11,217 nucleotides of DNA, taken from contig CAYTOJ010000064.1 of assembly GCA_964439415.1 (NCBI GenBank), positions 1 to 11,217 of the forward strand. Direction: 5' to 3'. Both the position numbers and the translations under genes were made by a program. Under the pieces are notes generated by a model that saw nothing but the letters and a program-made list of their open reading frames with translations, searched no databases and was not told the origin of the DNA. Origin of the DNA: CAYTOJ01 sp964439415. GTDB lineage: Bacteria > Pseudomonadota > Alphaproteobacteria > Rickettsiales > CAZAGG01. Below are positions 1-6,636 of this stretch, piece after piece. Within the stretch, counting starts at the first letter, position 1, and each line of letters opens with the position of its first letter.

Positions 1-1294
1 TTGCCGCTGACTGCTCTGCCAACGATGGCCCAACCGCTGCTTTAAAGCCTAATTTGCCAGCCTCCTTAATCCGTTGATCCGTTTTGCCAACGCGCCTGAC
101 CTCGCCCGATAAGCCAATTTCACCAAAATATACCGCGCCTGTTGGCAGTGCCTCCCCCGCTAATGCGGAGATAATCGCCGCCGCTACCGGCAAATCAGCC
201 GCAGGCTCGGAAGCTTTAAATCCACCTGCGGCACTTACATAAACCTCGAACGCTGAAAGCTGAATGCCGCACCTGGCCTCCAATACAGCCAGTATCATGG
301 CGAGGCGGTTAGATTCAAAACCCACCACCGCCCGGCGCGGTGTAGCCAGGAAGGAAGGCGCAACCAGTGCCTGTATCTCCACCATTAATGCGCGAGAGCC
401 TTCCATAGCCGCGAATACCGATACGCCGCTAACACCGGAATCCCGCTGCCCGAGAAACAGGGATGACGGATTGGTAACTTCCGCCAGGCCTTTTTCTGTC
501 ATTTCCATTACACCGATTTCATCAGTGCCGCCGAAACGGTTTTTCACAGCGCGCACAATGCGGTACTGGCCGCCGCGCTCACCTTCAAAATACAGCACTG
601 AATCCACCATATGCTCAAGCACCCGTGGGCCTGCTATCTGCCCATCCTTAGTGACATGCCCCACGATAATCAGAATCACCCCGCGCCGCTTGCAGGCACT
701 GATTAGTTCATGCGCGCAGGCTCGCACCTGCGTGACCGTTCCGGGCGCGGATTCTATCGCCTCGAAATACATGGTCTGGATGGAATCCACCACTAACAGA
801 TCAGGGCGGTCGCTGCTGTTGATGACTGATAGTATCTCAGCCAGTGAAGTAGAGACACCAAGCATCACCCTTTCTTTCTCCACCCCCAGCCGCCTGGCTC
901 TGAGTTTAACTTGAGCTGGTGATTCCTCCCCGCTGATATAAGCCGCGCTGCCCCCGGCTTTGCACACCCCGGCCGCCACTTGCAGCAGCAGGGTGGATTT
1001 TCCTATGCCAGGTTCACCGCCGATTAAAATGGCGCTGCCCTCCACAAATCCGCCGCCCAACAGGCGGTCAAGCTCCTCCATGCCGCTAGATATGCGCGGG
1101 CGTTCCCCCTCCTCACTTTGCAGTGAGTGAAGCTCCATTTTCGCCTGTCTGATTTTCCGGCCTTGTATAGCAACAGGCTGTATACTTTCTTCCGCTATAC
1201 TGTCCCACACACCGCAGGCATCGCACTTGCCCGCCCACTTGGGGTAAACCGCCCCGCAACTCTGGCAAATATATGATGTTTTGATCTTTGTCAT
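1..1294 (-). CDS. radA: DNA repair protein RadA (Sms), 3' end cut by window edge
   Basis: RadA is a RecA-like ATPase and branch-migration helicase that processes recombination intermediates in the cytoplasm. Reading from the ATG at 1294, 431 codons are present, against about 460 for the whole family protein, so only the C-terminal tip is missing. The order of parts is complete: an N-terminal four-cysteine zinc finger (CQSCG and CDACG, residues 10-28); Walker A GEPGIGKST at residues 93-101 (992-1018); a Walker B-like LLVVDSIQT; the RadA signature KNRFG (530-544, K251); and a Lon-protease-like C-terminal domain (SAAGGFKASEPAADLPVAAA). An AGGAG lies about 14 bases upstream of the start, a long spacing, but the zinc finger begins only ten residues in and no better start is seen. 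It lies downstream of the DUF1674 gene on the same strand, separated by a terminator-like hairpin and a GC-rich patch, so it probably has its own transcript. The family call is very secure. Confidence 0.96.
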   Translation of the reverse strand, partial: MTKIKTSYICQSCGAVYPKWAGKCDACGVWDSIAEESIQPVAIQGRKIRQAKMELHSLQSEEGERPRISSGMEELDRLLGGGFVEGSAILIGGEPGIGKSTLLLQVAAGVCKAGGSAAYISGEESPAQVKLRARRLGVEKERVMLGVSTSLAEILSVINSSDRPDLLVVDSIQTMYFEAIESAPGTVTQVRACAHELISACKRRGVILIIVGHVTKDGQIAGPRVLEHMVDSVLYFEGERGGQYRIVRAVKNRFGGTDEIGVMEMTEKGLAEVTNPSSLFLGQRDSGVSGVSVFAAMEGSRALMVEIQALVAPSFLATPRRAVVGFESNRLAMILAVLEARCGIQLSAFEVYVSAAGGFKASEPAADLPVAAAIISALAGEALPTGAVYFGEIGLSGEVRRVGKTDQRIKEAGKLGFKAAVGPSLAEQSAA

Positions 1295-1329
1295 TTGTGG
1301 ATTTTACACTCCTTATGAATTTCTTTTTT

Positions 1330-1391
1330 GGAGCGTAGCGACCTGCGCCGGCGCACAGGGGGGAGGCCTTTGGCCGGGGGGTGCGCCCCCC
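1330..1391. other. GC-rich palindromic patch upstream of radA
   Basis: This block is far more GC-rich than the AT-rich DNA on either side. It holds three nested or adjacent symmetries: a perfect 12-base palindrome TGCGCCGGCGCA (1344-1355), a GGCC-TTT-GGCC hairpin (1365-1375), and a six-pair hairpin G6-TGCG-C6 (1376-1391). A second G6 run at 1358-1363 could compete for the same C6 run, so alternative folds are possible. It starts with GGAGCGTAGCGACC and is flanked by T6 on the left and A8 on the right. It lies in the gap between the DUF1674 gene and radA, both on the minus strand, and would be in or near the radA leader. It has no credible coding content. It could be a dispersed palindromic repeat or a structured leader; the sequence alone does not decide. 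Confidence 0.5.
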
Positions 1392-1400
1392 TCAACAAAT

Positions 1401-1456
1401 AAAAAAAATACCGCAGAAACTCATTCATTAAACAACTCTTCATTTGCCAGCGGTAT
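1401..1456 (-). terminator. Probable Rho-independent terminator of the DUF1674 gene
   Basis: On the minus strand, three bases after the DUF1674 stop codon, a seven-pair stem ATACCGC/GCGGTAT (1450-1456 with 1408-1414) is followed directly by a run of eight T (1408-1401). The loop is long, 35 bases, which is unusual for an intrinsic terminator and lowers confidence. The position right behind a stop codon and the T run support the call. Confidence 0.5.
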
Positions 1457-1459
1457 AAC

Positions 1460-1612
1460 CTAAAAATCCGTTACCCGGCCTTTATACTGCCAGTCGCCGT
1501 AGCGGGTTGGTTCTAATCCGGGTGGCCCACCAATCTCTTTTTCGTTGTTTTCTGCCTCCGGCGGCGATTTTTCTTCCCCGCCCGATTCTTTTTGCTTAAT
1601 GCTGGATTCCAT
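1460..1612 (-). CDS. DUF1674 family small protein (SDHAF4-like), 50 aa
   Basis: This short gene lies antisense to the stretch upstream of rsmB. It runs from ATG (complement of 1610-1612) to TAG (complement of 1460-1462). The C-terminal third carries the family signature: IGGPPGLEPTRYGDWQ followed by KGRVTDF at the very end. This is the conserved tail of DUF1674 proteins, the bacterial relatives of succinate dehydrogenase assembly factor 4, which in mitochondria helps mature flavinylated SdhA. The N-terminal half is hydrophilic and rich in E, K and S, as is usual for the family. An AGG lies about 10 bases upstream of the start. The ATG shares bases with the rsmB ATG on the other strand (CATG, 1610-1613), so the two genes diverge from overlapping start codons; DUF1674 next to rsmB is a familiar alphaproteobacterial arrangement. 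The family call is from sequence; the role in SDH assembly here is inferred. Confidence 0.85.
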   Translation of the reverse strand: MESSIKQKESGGEEKSPPEAENNEKEIGGPPGLEPTRYGDWQYKGRVTDF

Positions 1613-2900
1613 GAATGATTTACCTGATAATAAAGCCAGAGTTTACGCTGTAACAGCCTTAATTGAAATTACGCAAGGAAAACGAAGTGCAGATAGCTTG
1701 CACAACGCACCACAATATGCAAGGCGCGTGATAACAACCGCGCTGAAAAATATTACCATTATTGATACTTTAATTGCGCAATCTGCAAGCCACGGCCTTA
1801 GAGCTAAAGAACAGTACGCCAAGTCAATACTGCGTTGCGCCGTTGCGGAAATGAAGTTCATGGATCAACAGGCTTATGGCGTGGTTGATTCATATGTTGC
1901 CATATCCAGGCACGGTGCGCGTTATCAGACCGGTTTCATAAATGCTGTACTGCGAAAAATCTCTGAAACTGTATTATCAGAAACCACTCTACCAAGCCGC
2001 CTTCCCGATTGGATTAAGGAAATTATTGTCCGCGATTATGGCTCATCGGCAGTGGCAATGATGGAGGAATCCTTAAACTCCACCACTGAATATATTGATA
2101 TTACTTGTAAAGAAAATCCGCAATTTTGGGCGGATACTCTTGAAGGGATAGTACTGCCCACAAATACGGTACGGCTTTATGGAGTAAAAGGGCTGACCAC
2201 CCTGCCCGGCTTTATTGAAGGCCATTGGTGGGTGCAGAACATTGCCGCCTCCCTTCCGGTAAAGCTGCTTGAAGGCGGCAATCTGGCAGTTGATTTATGC
2301 GCGGCTCCCGGTGGCAAAACCGCGCAACTGGCTATGCGGTATAAAAAAGTTATAGCGGTTGAGAAAAGCACTAAAAGGGCGGAGCGCCTGAACGAAAACA
2401 TCAAGCGCCTGCGGCTGGATAATGTTGAAGTGGTAATAGCGGATGCGCGAATCTGGCGGCCAGCTACCGCCCCTTGCGCCGTGCTTCTGGATGCACCCTG
2501 CACATCTTCGGGACTCATCCGCACAAAGCCGGATCTGGCGTTCACAAAATCCGGCAGGGATGCTGAAGAACTAAGCAAAGTGCAACGGGAACTGGTTGAC
2601 GCAGCCGTAGCGATGCTGAAAAGCGGGGGGGATTTAATATATTCCACCTGCTCCATCTTCAAGGCTGAGGGGGAGGACGTGGCAAACTACATAACAACAC
2701 GTTATAACAGTATGCGGTTAATACCGATCAGTCCTGATGAAGTCGGCGGAATGGATAATATAATCTCCCCCCACGGCTATATACGGGCACTGCCCTGGCA
2801 TTTAGAGCAACACGGCGGAGTGGATGGATTCTTTACAGCACGCTTTAAAGCTGGTGAATATACTCCACGCAGTTCAAGAATTGACGTTATCAGTTTCTGA
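1611..2900 (+). CDS. rsmB: 16S rRNA m5C methyltransferase, RsmB family
   Basis: RsmB uses S-adenosylmethionine to methylate a cytosine (C967 in E. coli numbering) in 16S rRNA. The N-terminal part is a NusB-like helical domain (ARVYAVTALIEITQG onward). The C-terminal part is the methyltransferase: SAM motif DLCAAPGGKTAQLA near 2292-2333, motif IV DAPCTSSG with one active-site cysteine (2490-2513), and motif VI YSTCS with the catalytic cysteine (2640-2654). From 1611 the protein has 429 residues, the size of E. coli RsmB. The frame stays open back to a TTG at 1545, but that extension lies wholly antisense to the DUF1674 gene and has no family character. An ATG at 1599 is a possible alternative; 1611 has a weak GGA four bases upstream. 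The 3' end overlaps the convergent unknown gene by 11 bases. RsmF-like specificity cannot be fully excluded, but the NusB-like domain favours RsmB. Confidence 0.9.
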   Translation: MNDLPDNKARVYAVTALIEITQGKRSADSLHNAPQYARRVITTALKNITIIDTLIAQSASHGLRAKEQYAKSILRCAVAEMKFMDQQAYGVVDSYVAISRHGARYQTGFINAVLRKISETVLSETTLPSRLPDWIKEIIVRDYGSSAVAMMEESLNSTTEYIDITCKENPQFWADTLEGIVLPTNTVRLYGVKGLTTLPGFIEGHWWVQNIAASLPVKLLEGGNLAVDLCAAPGGKTAQLAMRYKKVIAVEKSTKRAERLNENIKRLRLDNVEVVIADARIWRPATAPCAVLLDAPCTSSGLIRTKPDLAFTKSGRDAEELSKVQRELVDAAVAMLKSGGDLIYSTCSIFKAEGEDVANYITTRYNSMRLIPISPDEVGGMDNIISPHGYIRALPWHLEQHGGVDGFFTARFKAGEYTPRSSRIDVISF

Positions 2901-4716
2901 AGTTGGATGGGCTTGGGTCATGGATTGAGACGCCCCGGCTGAAGATGGAAGCCCCGCCCACTACCGGGCTTGCCCCTAGTGAGACTAACTTATCGCTGGT
3001 AACTGCTATAACATCCTGCTTCCAGTTGCCGCTATTCATATAACCTGCTGCCGTTATAGCATCCTTCAATTCGGGGCAGGCCCATTTATCGGCGAAGCTA
3101 CCCATAAACACCGCTTCCAGCTTCTGCTGGCTGAGAATGTCTTTTTCCTGAATCAACTCCATATAGCTGTGCAGTAGCTGTAGTTGCCTTGTCGCCATTT
3201 GTTTAGGCTCGCCCTGATGAACCTCGGCGCTGACGGCGATTTCCTTAAGAAACTCCCCGAATTCTCTGGCATCAGCATTGGTGACATTACTTATGAACGC
3301 TTTTAAGGTGCTGCTACCCGGCACTTTTAAACGGCTGAGGGCTGTTATTAAATGCTCCGGTGAGTTTATCTCCTGTTTTCTTGTCTGCTCCTCTCCGCCC
3401 TTCTTATTGGCGGCACTGATATCTGCCAGGGCTTGTTCGGCCAAGTCTACGGCATCAGTATTAGCGTTATGATGAGTAGTTTTCTGTTTTTGCGAATTTT
3501 CAATCCGCTCCAGTATTTGAGTTTTCAGGTTTGTACTGAGCCTGCTGTTTTCAACAAAGCCAGCGACTACGTTTAAAAGTTCACGATCTCCTCGTGAGAT
3601 TTGCGCAATCTGCCCCATCAGGCCATCAACATACCTATTCTCAAAAAGCTGTATTTCCTTTTCCTTGCGTTTGCCGAATTTGCTGTAATCCAACCCCTGA
3701 AACAGCCTTTCCGCAAATTCTGATAACACAATCGCCATATTGGTGTGGCTTTGCGGGATTTCCACTGCGTTGTCCCCGGCACTAACTATATTATCGCTCT
3801 CCTCAATTCCTTTGGCGATCATGCCGACCTTGATTGCTTCTACAACGCTGAAGTCCTTGTATGCACGCAGGAATTCAGAGCGGCTTTTTACACCATCCTC
3901 ATTGGCAAAGAAGTTGGTAAAAATGGCATTGGTTTCAGTAGCGCTGCTTATTCCGTCCTTTTTAAGCCTCTCGATTTCATATTTGTCACCACCGGGAACT
4001 ACATCTAATACTATCCGCCCGCGCTCCAGCAACCAGCCAAGCTCAGGCGAGGTTTTGCGGATGTGTTTTTCCAGTATGTTAACAGCGGACAGACCCATAA
4101 AAATAGCTGGTGCCCAGCGGGATGAAAGCGCGCCGTTAAGCTTCTGGAATACAACTTTTTTAATCTCGTGAACTTTTTCAGCCGTTACTTTATTCTCGCA
4201 AAGCCCGGCGGTGCTTAGGTCAAACTGCTGCTCAAGCGCACGGCTTAACCCCTTACCCAGTTCATTGATGTTTCCCGCAAAACCGAATCCCTCGATTAGC
4301 TTTCTAAGCAGCGGCGCATCCAGCTTTAATGTATCCAGCGGCACTTCATACCCGGTGGAATTATATACGGTATCCCCGGCTATTTGCAGTATGTTCCCGA
4401 GATTCTCTGAACCCTTAACCGCCATGAAATCAATCATTCGGCTGGCAAAAGTATCAATACCGGGCAGCCCTACCAGTTTTGGCAGCCCAAAGATCATACG
4501 CGCAATCTGGCTACGCTCTGAAGCATACGTAATTAAGGTGGGCAGGCGCACGGGGAGGGTAAGCCAGCCAGCCCAGGTTTTCGGGATAAGGCCTTTAACC
4601 GCCTGCATCTGGCCTTGCATCTGCTCGGTAATAACATTCTGCATCCCGGCCATTGAGGCGAGATTATCAAGCGCCCCTTGCTGCTGCTCTTCTGTTTCCT
4701 GTAGCTCCGGCTTCAA
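2890..4716 (-). CDS. Protein of unknown function, 608 aa, TTG start
   Basis: I do not recognise this family. The frame is uninterrupted for 608 codons and its only upstream in-frame start-like codon is TTG (complement of 4714-4716); an in-frame TAA lies eight codons before it, and an AGG sits about nine bases upstream. The N-terminus is Q/E/M-rich (residues 8-38), followed by a moderately hydrophobic stretch with WAGWLTLPVRLP (48-59) and a second hydrophobic segment around WAPAIFMGLSAVNIL (201-215). Neither looks like a clear transmembrane helix or signal peptide. Residues about 405-452 are a hydrophilic K/Q/N/T-rich linker between a large N-terminal and a smaller, probably helical C-terminal part. 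Cysteines are few. It stands alone: convergent with rsmB (11-base overlap), and separated from ETF-QO by the hairpin repeat. The long open frame between conserved genes makes it a real gene, but its function is unknown. A lineage-specific structural or host-interaction protein is one possibility, with no direct support. Confidence 0.8.
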   Translation of the reverse strand: MKPELQETEEQQQGALDNLASMAGMQNVITEQMQGQMQAVKGLIPKTWAGWLTLPVRLPTLITYASERSQIARMIFGLPKLVGLPGIDTFASRMIDFMAVKGSENLGNILQIAGDTVYNSTGYEVPLDTLKLDAPLLRKLIEGFGFAGNINELGKGLSRALEQQFDLSTAGLCENKVTAEKVHEIKKVVFQKLNGALSSRWAPAIFMGLSAVNILEKHIRKTSPELGWLLERGRIVLDVVPGGDKYEIERLKKDGISSATETNAIFTNFFANEDGVKSRSEFLRAYKDFSVVEAIKVGMIAKGIEESDNIVSAGDNAVEIPQSHTNMAIVLSEFAERLFQGLDYSKFGKRKEKEIQLFENRYVDGLMGQIAQISRGDRELLNVVAGFVENSRLSTNLKTQILERIENSQKQKTTHHNANTDAVDLAEQALADISAANKKGGEEQTRKQEINSPEHLITALSRLKVPGSSTLKAFISNVTNADAREFGEFLKEIAVSAEVHQGEPKQMATRQLQLLHSYMELIQEKDILSQQKLEAVFMGSFADKWACPELKDAITAAGYMNSGNWKQDVIAVTSDKLVSLGASPVVGGASIFSRGVSIHDPSPSNFRN

Positions 4717-4793
4717 CTGGCTGGCCTGCTTATAAAATTAACTTATTAAAACATTTTACGTTTTTTATGTTACAGGATGATTAAATAAGTAAT

Positions 4794-4933
4794 ATACTGC
4801 TCGCGTATGGAGAGTGTGGATTTTATTCAGTTAAATGGCGAGCAGTATAGACGCGCATGGGGTTGGTGGGGCGGCCATGCGCAAACATATAAAAGATATA
4901 CCTATCGCACTCTTGAAGTGCGAGAGGTATATC
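4794..4933 (-). repeat. Three-hairpin intergenic repeat, copy 1
   Basis: This 140-base element recurs, inverted, at 10917-11057. Read on the minus strand from the ETF-QO stop it has three stems. Hairpin C pairs 4925-4933 with 4895-4903 and 4917-4923 with 4905-4911 (nine plus seven pairs around one mismatch, five-base loop). Hairpin B is GCGCATGG/CCATGCGC (4853-4860 with 4875-4882, 14-base loop). Hairpin A is an 11-base perfect inverted repeat ATACTGCTCGC/GCGAGCAGTAT (4794-4804 with 4838-4848) around a 33-base loop. The stems of A and B are identical between copies. The loops have drifted, except for a shared 11-base core AAAATCCACAC in the loop of A. No open reading frame is carried, so it would have to move in trans, like a REP-type element or MITE, or be kept as a structured 3' region. 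Confidence 0.88.
4884..4933 (-). terminator. Rho-independent terminator of the ETF-QO gene (hairpin C)
   Basis: On the minus strand the stem starts inside the TGA stop codon of ETF-QO and forms GATATACCT-C-TCGCACT paired with AGTGCGA-T-AGGTATATC across a TCAAG loop. It is followed by CTTTTATATGTTT. A long stable stem and a T-rich tail immediately behind a stop codon are the pattern of an intrinsic terminator. The same hairpin sits behind the lipoprotein gene further right. Confidence 0.7.
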
Positions 4934-6572
4934 ACATATTAACATAAGCAGGGCCGCCGCTGCCCTCAGGCGGAATCCATTTAATATTGTTTGTGGGGTC
5001 TTTGATATCGCAGGTTTTGCAGTGCAGGCAGTTCTGCGCATTAATCTGTAATCTGGGTACTCCCCCTTCATGCCTTATCTCGTACACCCCGGCAGGGCAG
5101 TAACGCTGCTCAGGCGCGTCAAATTCTGCCAGGTTATAATCCACCGCCATTGCCGGATTTTTGAGTATTAAATGACACGGCTGATCTTCTTCATGGTTTG
5201 TGCCTGACAGGTATAGCGATTCCGTGATGCTGAAACTAAGCTTCCTGTCATGCGGGGGATAATTTATCTTTTTCATCATACGCGCAGGTTTCAGGCTCGT
5301 ATGATCAGCCTTGTGTTTAAATGTCCACGGCTCCCGGCCTCTAAACAAATATGTGGTAACTGCGGCGTAGGCCAGGCCGCCCCACAAGCCCCATCTGGCA
5401 AAGGCCGGGCGGATGTTGCGCTCACGCTTTAGCTCCTCCCCAATCCAGGAGGATTTCACCGCATTGGTGACATCAAGCTCAGGTAACTGCTCAGATTCCT
5501 GCAGATGCTTCAGTGCCAGGATCACCTGCTCCGCCGCTATCATGCCGGATTTCATAGCCGTGTGAATGCCCTTGATTTTAGGCACATTTAGGAACCCGGC
5601 ACTACAGCCGATAATAGCGCCGCCTGGAAAATCCAGTTTCGGTATGGCCTGCCAGCCGCCTTCATTAAGTGCCCGCGCCCCGTACGAGATGCGCCGCCCG
5701 CCTTCAAGCAGGCTCTTAACCCAAGGGTGACTTTTAAAACGCTGAAATTCCTCATACGGGTTTAAATATGGGTTAGAGTAATCCAGGCCTGATACCAGAC
5801 CTATAGATACCTTCCCCTCCCCCCAGTGATATATAAATGAGCCACCGTAAACACTGCCCAGCGGCCAGCCTATGCTATGCGCGCAGTAACCCGGTTTGTG
5901 CCTGTCCTGATTTACCTCCCAGACCTCCTTTATCCCCAGAGCATATGTCTGCGGGGAAACATTTTTGCGTAAGGAGAATTTCTCCATCACATCGCCAGCC
6001 AGACTGCCCCTGCACCCCTCGCTGATAAGCAGGTATTTCGATTTTATCACCATGCCTGGCTGGAAGGATTGTTTCCTCTCCCCCGTTTTTGCCACCCCCA
6101 TATCACCCGTTTTAACGCCTATAGCGCGGCCTTTATCATCATACAAAACTTCCACTGCTGCAAAGCCCGGGAATATCTGCACGCCCAGCCCTTCCGCCAC
6201 ACCAGCCAGCCAGATGCAAAATTCCCCCAGGCTGATTATATGGTTATCCCTGCCGCTGTTTCGCATCTGCGGTGGTGTGGGTAGGCGCAGGGATTTATCC
6301 CTGGTCAGGAAATAAAACTCATCCTCAGTTACCGGATTCCTCAGCGGCGCATTCATGGATTGCCAGTCGGGCAGCAACTCATTCAACGCCCGTGGCTCCA
6401 GCACCGCGCCGGATATTATGTGCGAGCCAACCGCTGCCCCCTTCTCCAGCACGCAAACGGTTATATCCAAATTTACATCACGCGCCTGCTGCATCAGCCT
6501 GATAGCCGCAGACAAACCCGCCGCCCCCGCGCCGACTATCACCACATCAAAGGATATTTCGTTATCATCCAT
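4932..6572 (-). CDS. Electron transfer flavoprotein:ubiquinone oxidoreductase (ETF-QO)
   Basis: ETF-QO takes electrons from reduced electron transfer flavoprotein, fed by acyl-CoA and related dehydrogenases, and passes them to ubiquinone at the inner face of the cytoplasmic membrane. The 546 residues are the usual bacterial length and colinear with the family. The N-terminus has the FAD-binding Rossmann motif VGAGAAGLSAA (residues about 12-22), followed by LEKGAAVGSHIISGAVLEP, a hallmark of the family. GDMGVAKTGERKQSFQPGM lies in the middle. The C-terminal ferredoxin-like domain keeps all four cluster cysteines (C492 and the CLHCKTC group C515, C518, C521) for one 4Fe-4S centre. The start is ATG at 6572; no clear ribosome site precedes it. 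Its TGA stop overlaps the first stem of the downstream hairpin repeat. It diverges from gatB with 64 bases between. No etfA or etfB gene is in the window. Confidence 0.95.
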   Translation of the reverse strand: MDDNEISFDVVIVGAGAAGLSAAIRLMQQARDVNLDITVCVLEKGAAVGSHIISGAVLEPRALNELLPDWQSMNAPLRNPVTEDEFYFLTRDKSLRLPTPPQMRNSGRDNHIISLGEFCIWLAGVAEGLGVQIFPGFAAVEVLYDDKGRAIGVKTGDMGVAKTGERKQSFQPGMVIKSKYLLISEGCRGSLAGDVMEKFSLRKNVSPQTYALGIKEVWEVNQDRHKPGYCAHSIGWPLGSVYGGSFIYHWGEGKVSIGLVSGLDYSNPYLNPYEEFQRFKSHPWVKSLLEGGRRISYGARALNEGGWQAIPKLDFPGGAIIGCSAGFLNVPKIKGIHTAMKSGMIAAEQVILALKHLQESEQLPELDVTNAVKSSWIGEELKRERNIRPAFARWGLWGGLAYAAVTTYLFRGREPWTFKHKADHTSLKPARMMKKINYPPHDRKLSFSITESLYLSGTNHEEDQPCHLILKNPAMAVDYNLAEFDAPEQRYCPAGVYEIRHEGGVPRLQINAQNCLHCKTCDIKDPTNNIKWIPPEGSGGPAYVNM

Positions 6573-6595
6573 ACAAAAACTATAGCCCTAAAAAT

Positions 6596-6601
6596 ATTAT
6601 A
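6596..6601 (-). promoter_or_regulatory. Candidate -10 box for the ETF-QO gene
   Basis: A perfect TATAAT lies on the minus strand 23 bases before the ETF-QO ATG, in the divergent gap with gatB. No good -35 hexamer is seen at 15-18 bases upstream, so this rests on one hexamer in AT-rich DNA and is weak. Confidence 0.3.
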
Positions 6602-6636
6602 AGGTAAACGTGTATTGATAATAGCGGGAATTCTAT

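Noticed and set aside
264..914. Open frame of 216 codons on the plus strand
   Set aside because: It lies antisense to radA, whose motifs are all intact on the minus strand; the translation is low-complexity S/T/P/R-rich, as expected from a complementary frame.
1281..1463. Open frame of 60 codons on the plus strand
   Set aside because: It runs from the radA start through the GC-rich palindromic patch and the terminator; it has no ribosome site or family character.
1545..1610. N-terminal extension of RsmB from 1545
   Set aside because: The start there is TTG, the stretch is fully antisense to the DUF1674 gene, and the NusB-like domain begins only after 1611.
4794..4933. CRISPR or tRNA explanation for the hairpin-rich gap
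   Set aside because: There are no regularly spaced direct repeats with spacers, and the stems do not form a cloverleaf or carry a TTC-type T arm; the two copies are separate, inverted intergenic elements.
4823..5071. Open frame of 82 codons on the minus strand
   Set aside because: It overlaps the C-terminal ferredoxin domain of ETF-QO in another frame and continues into the hairpin repeat.
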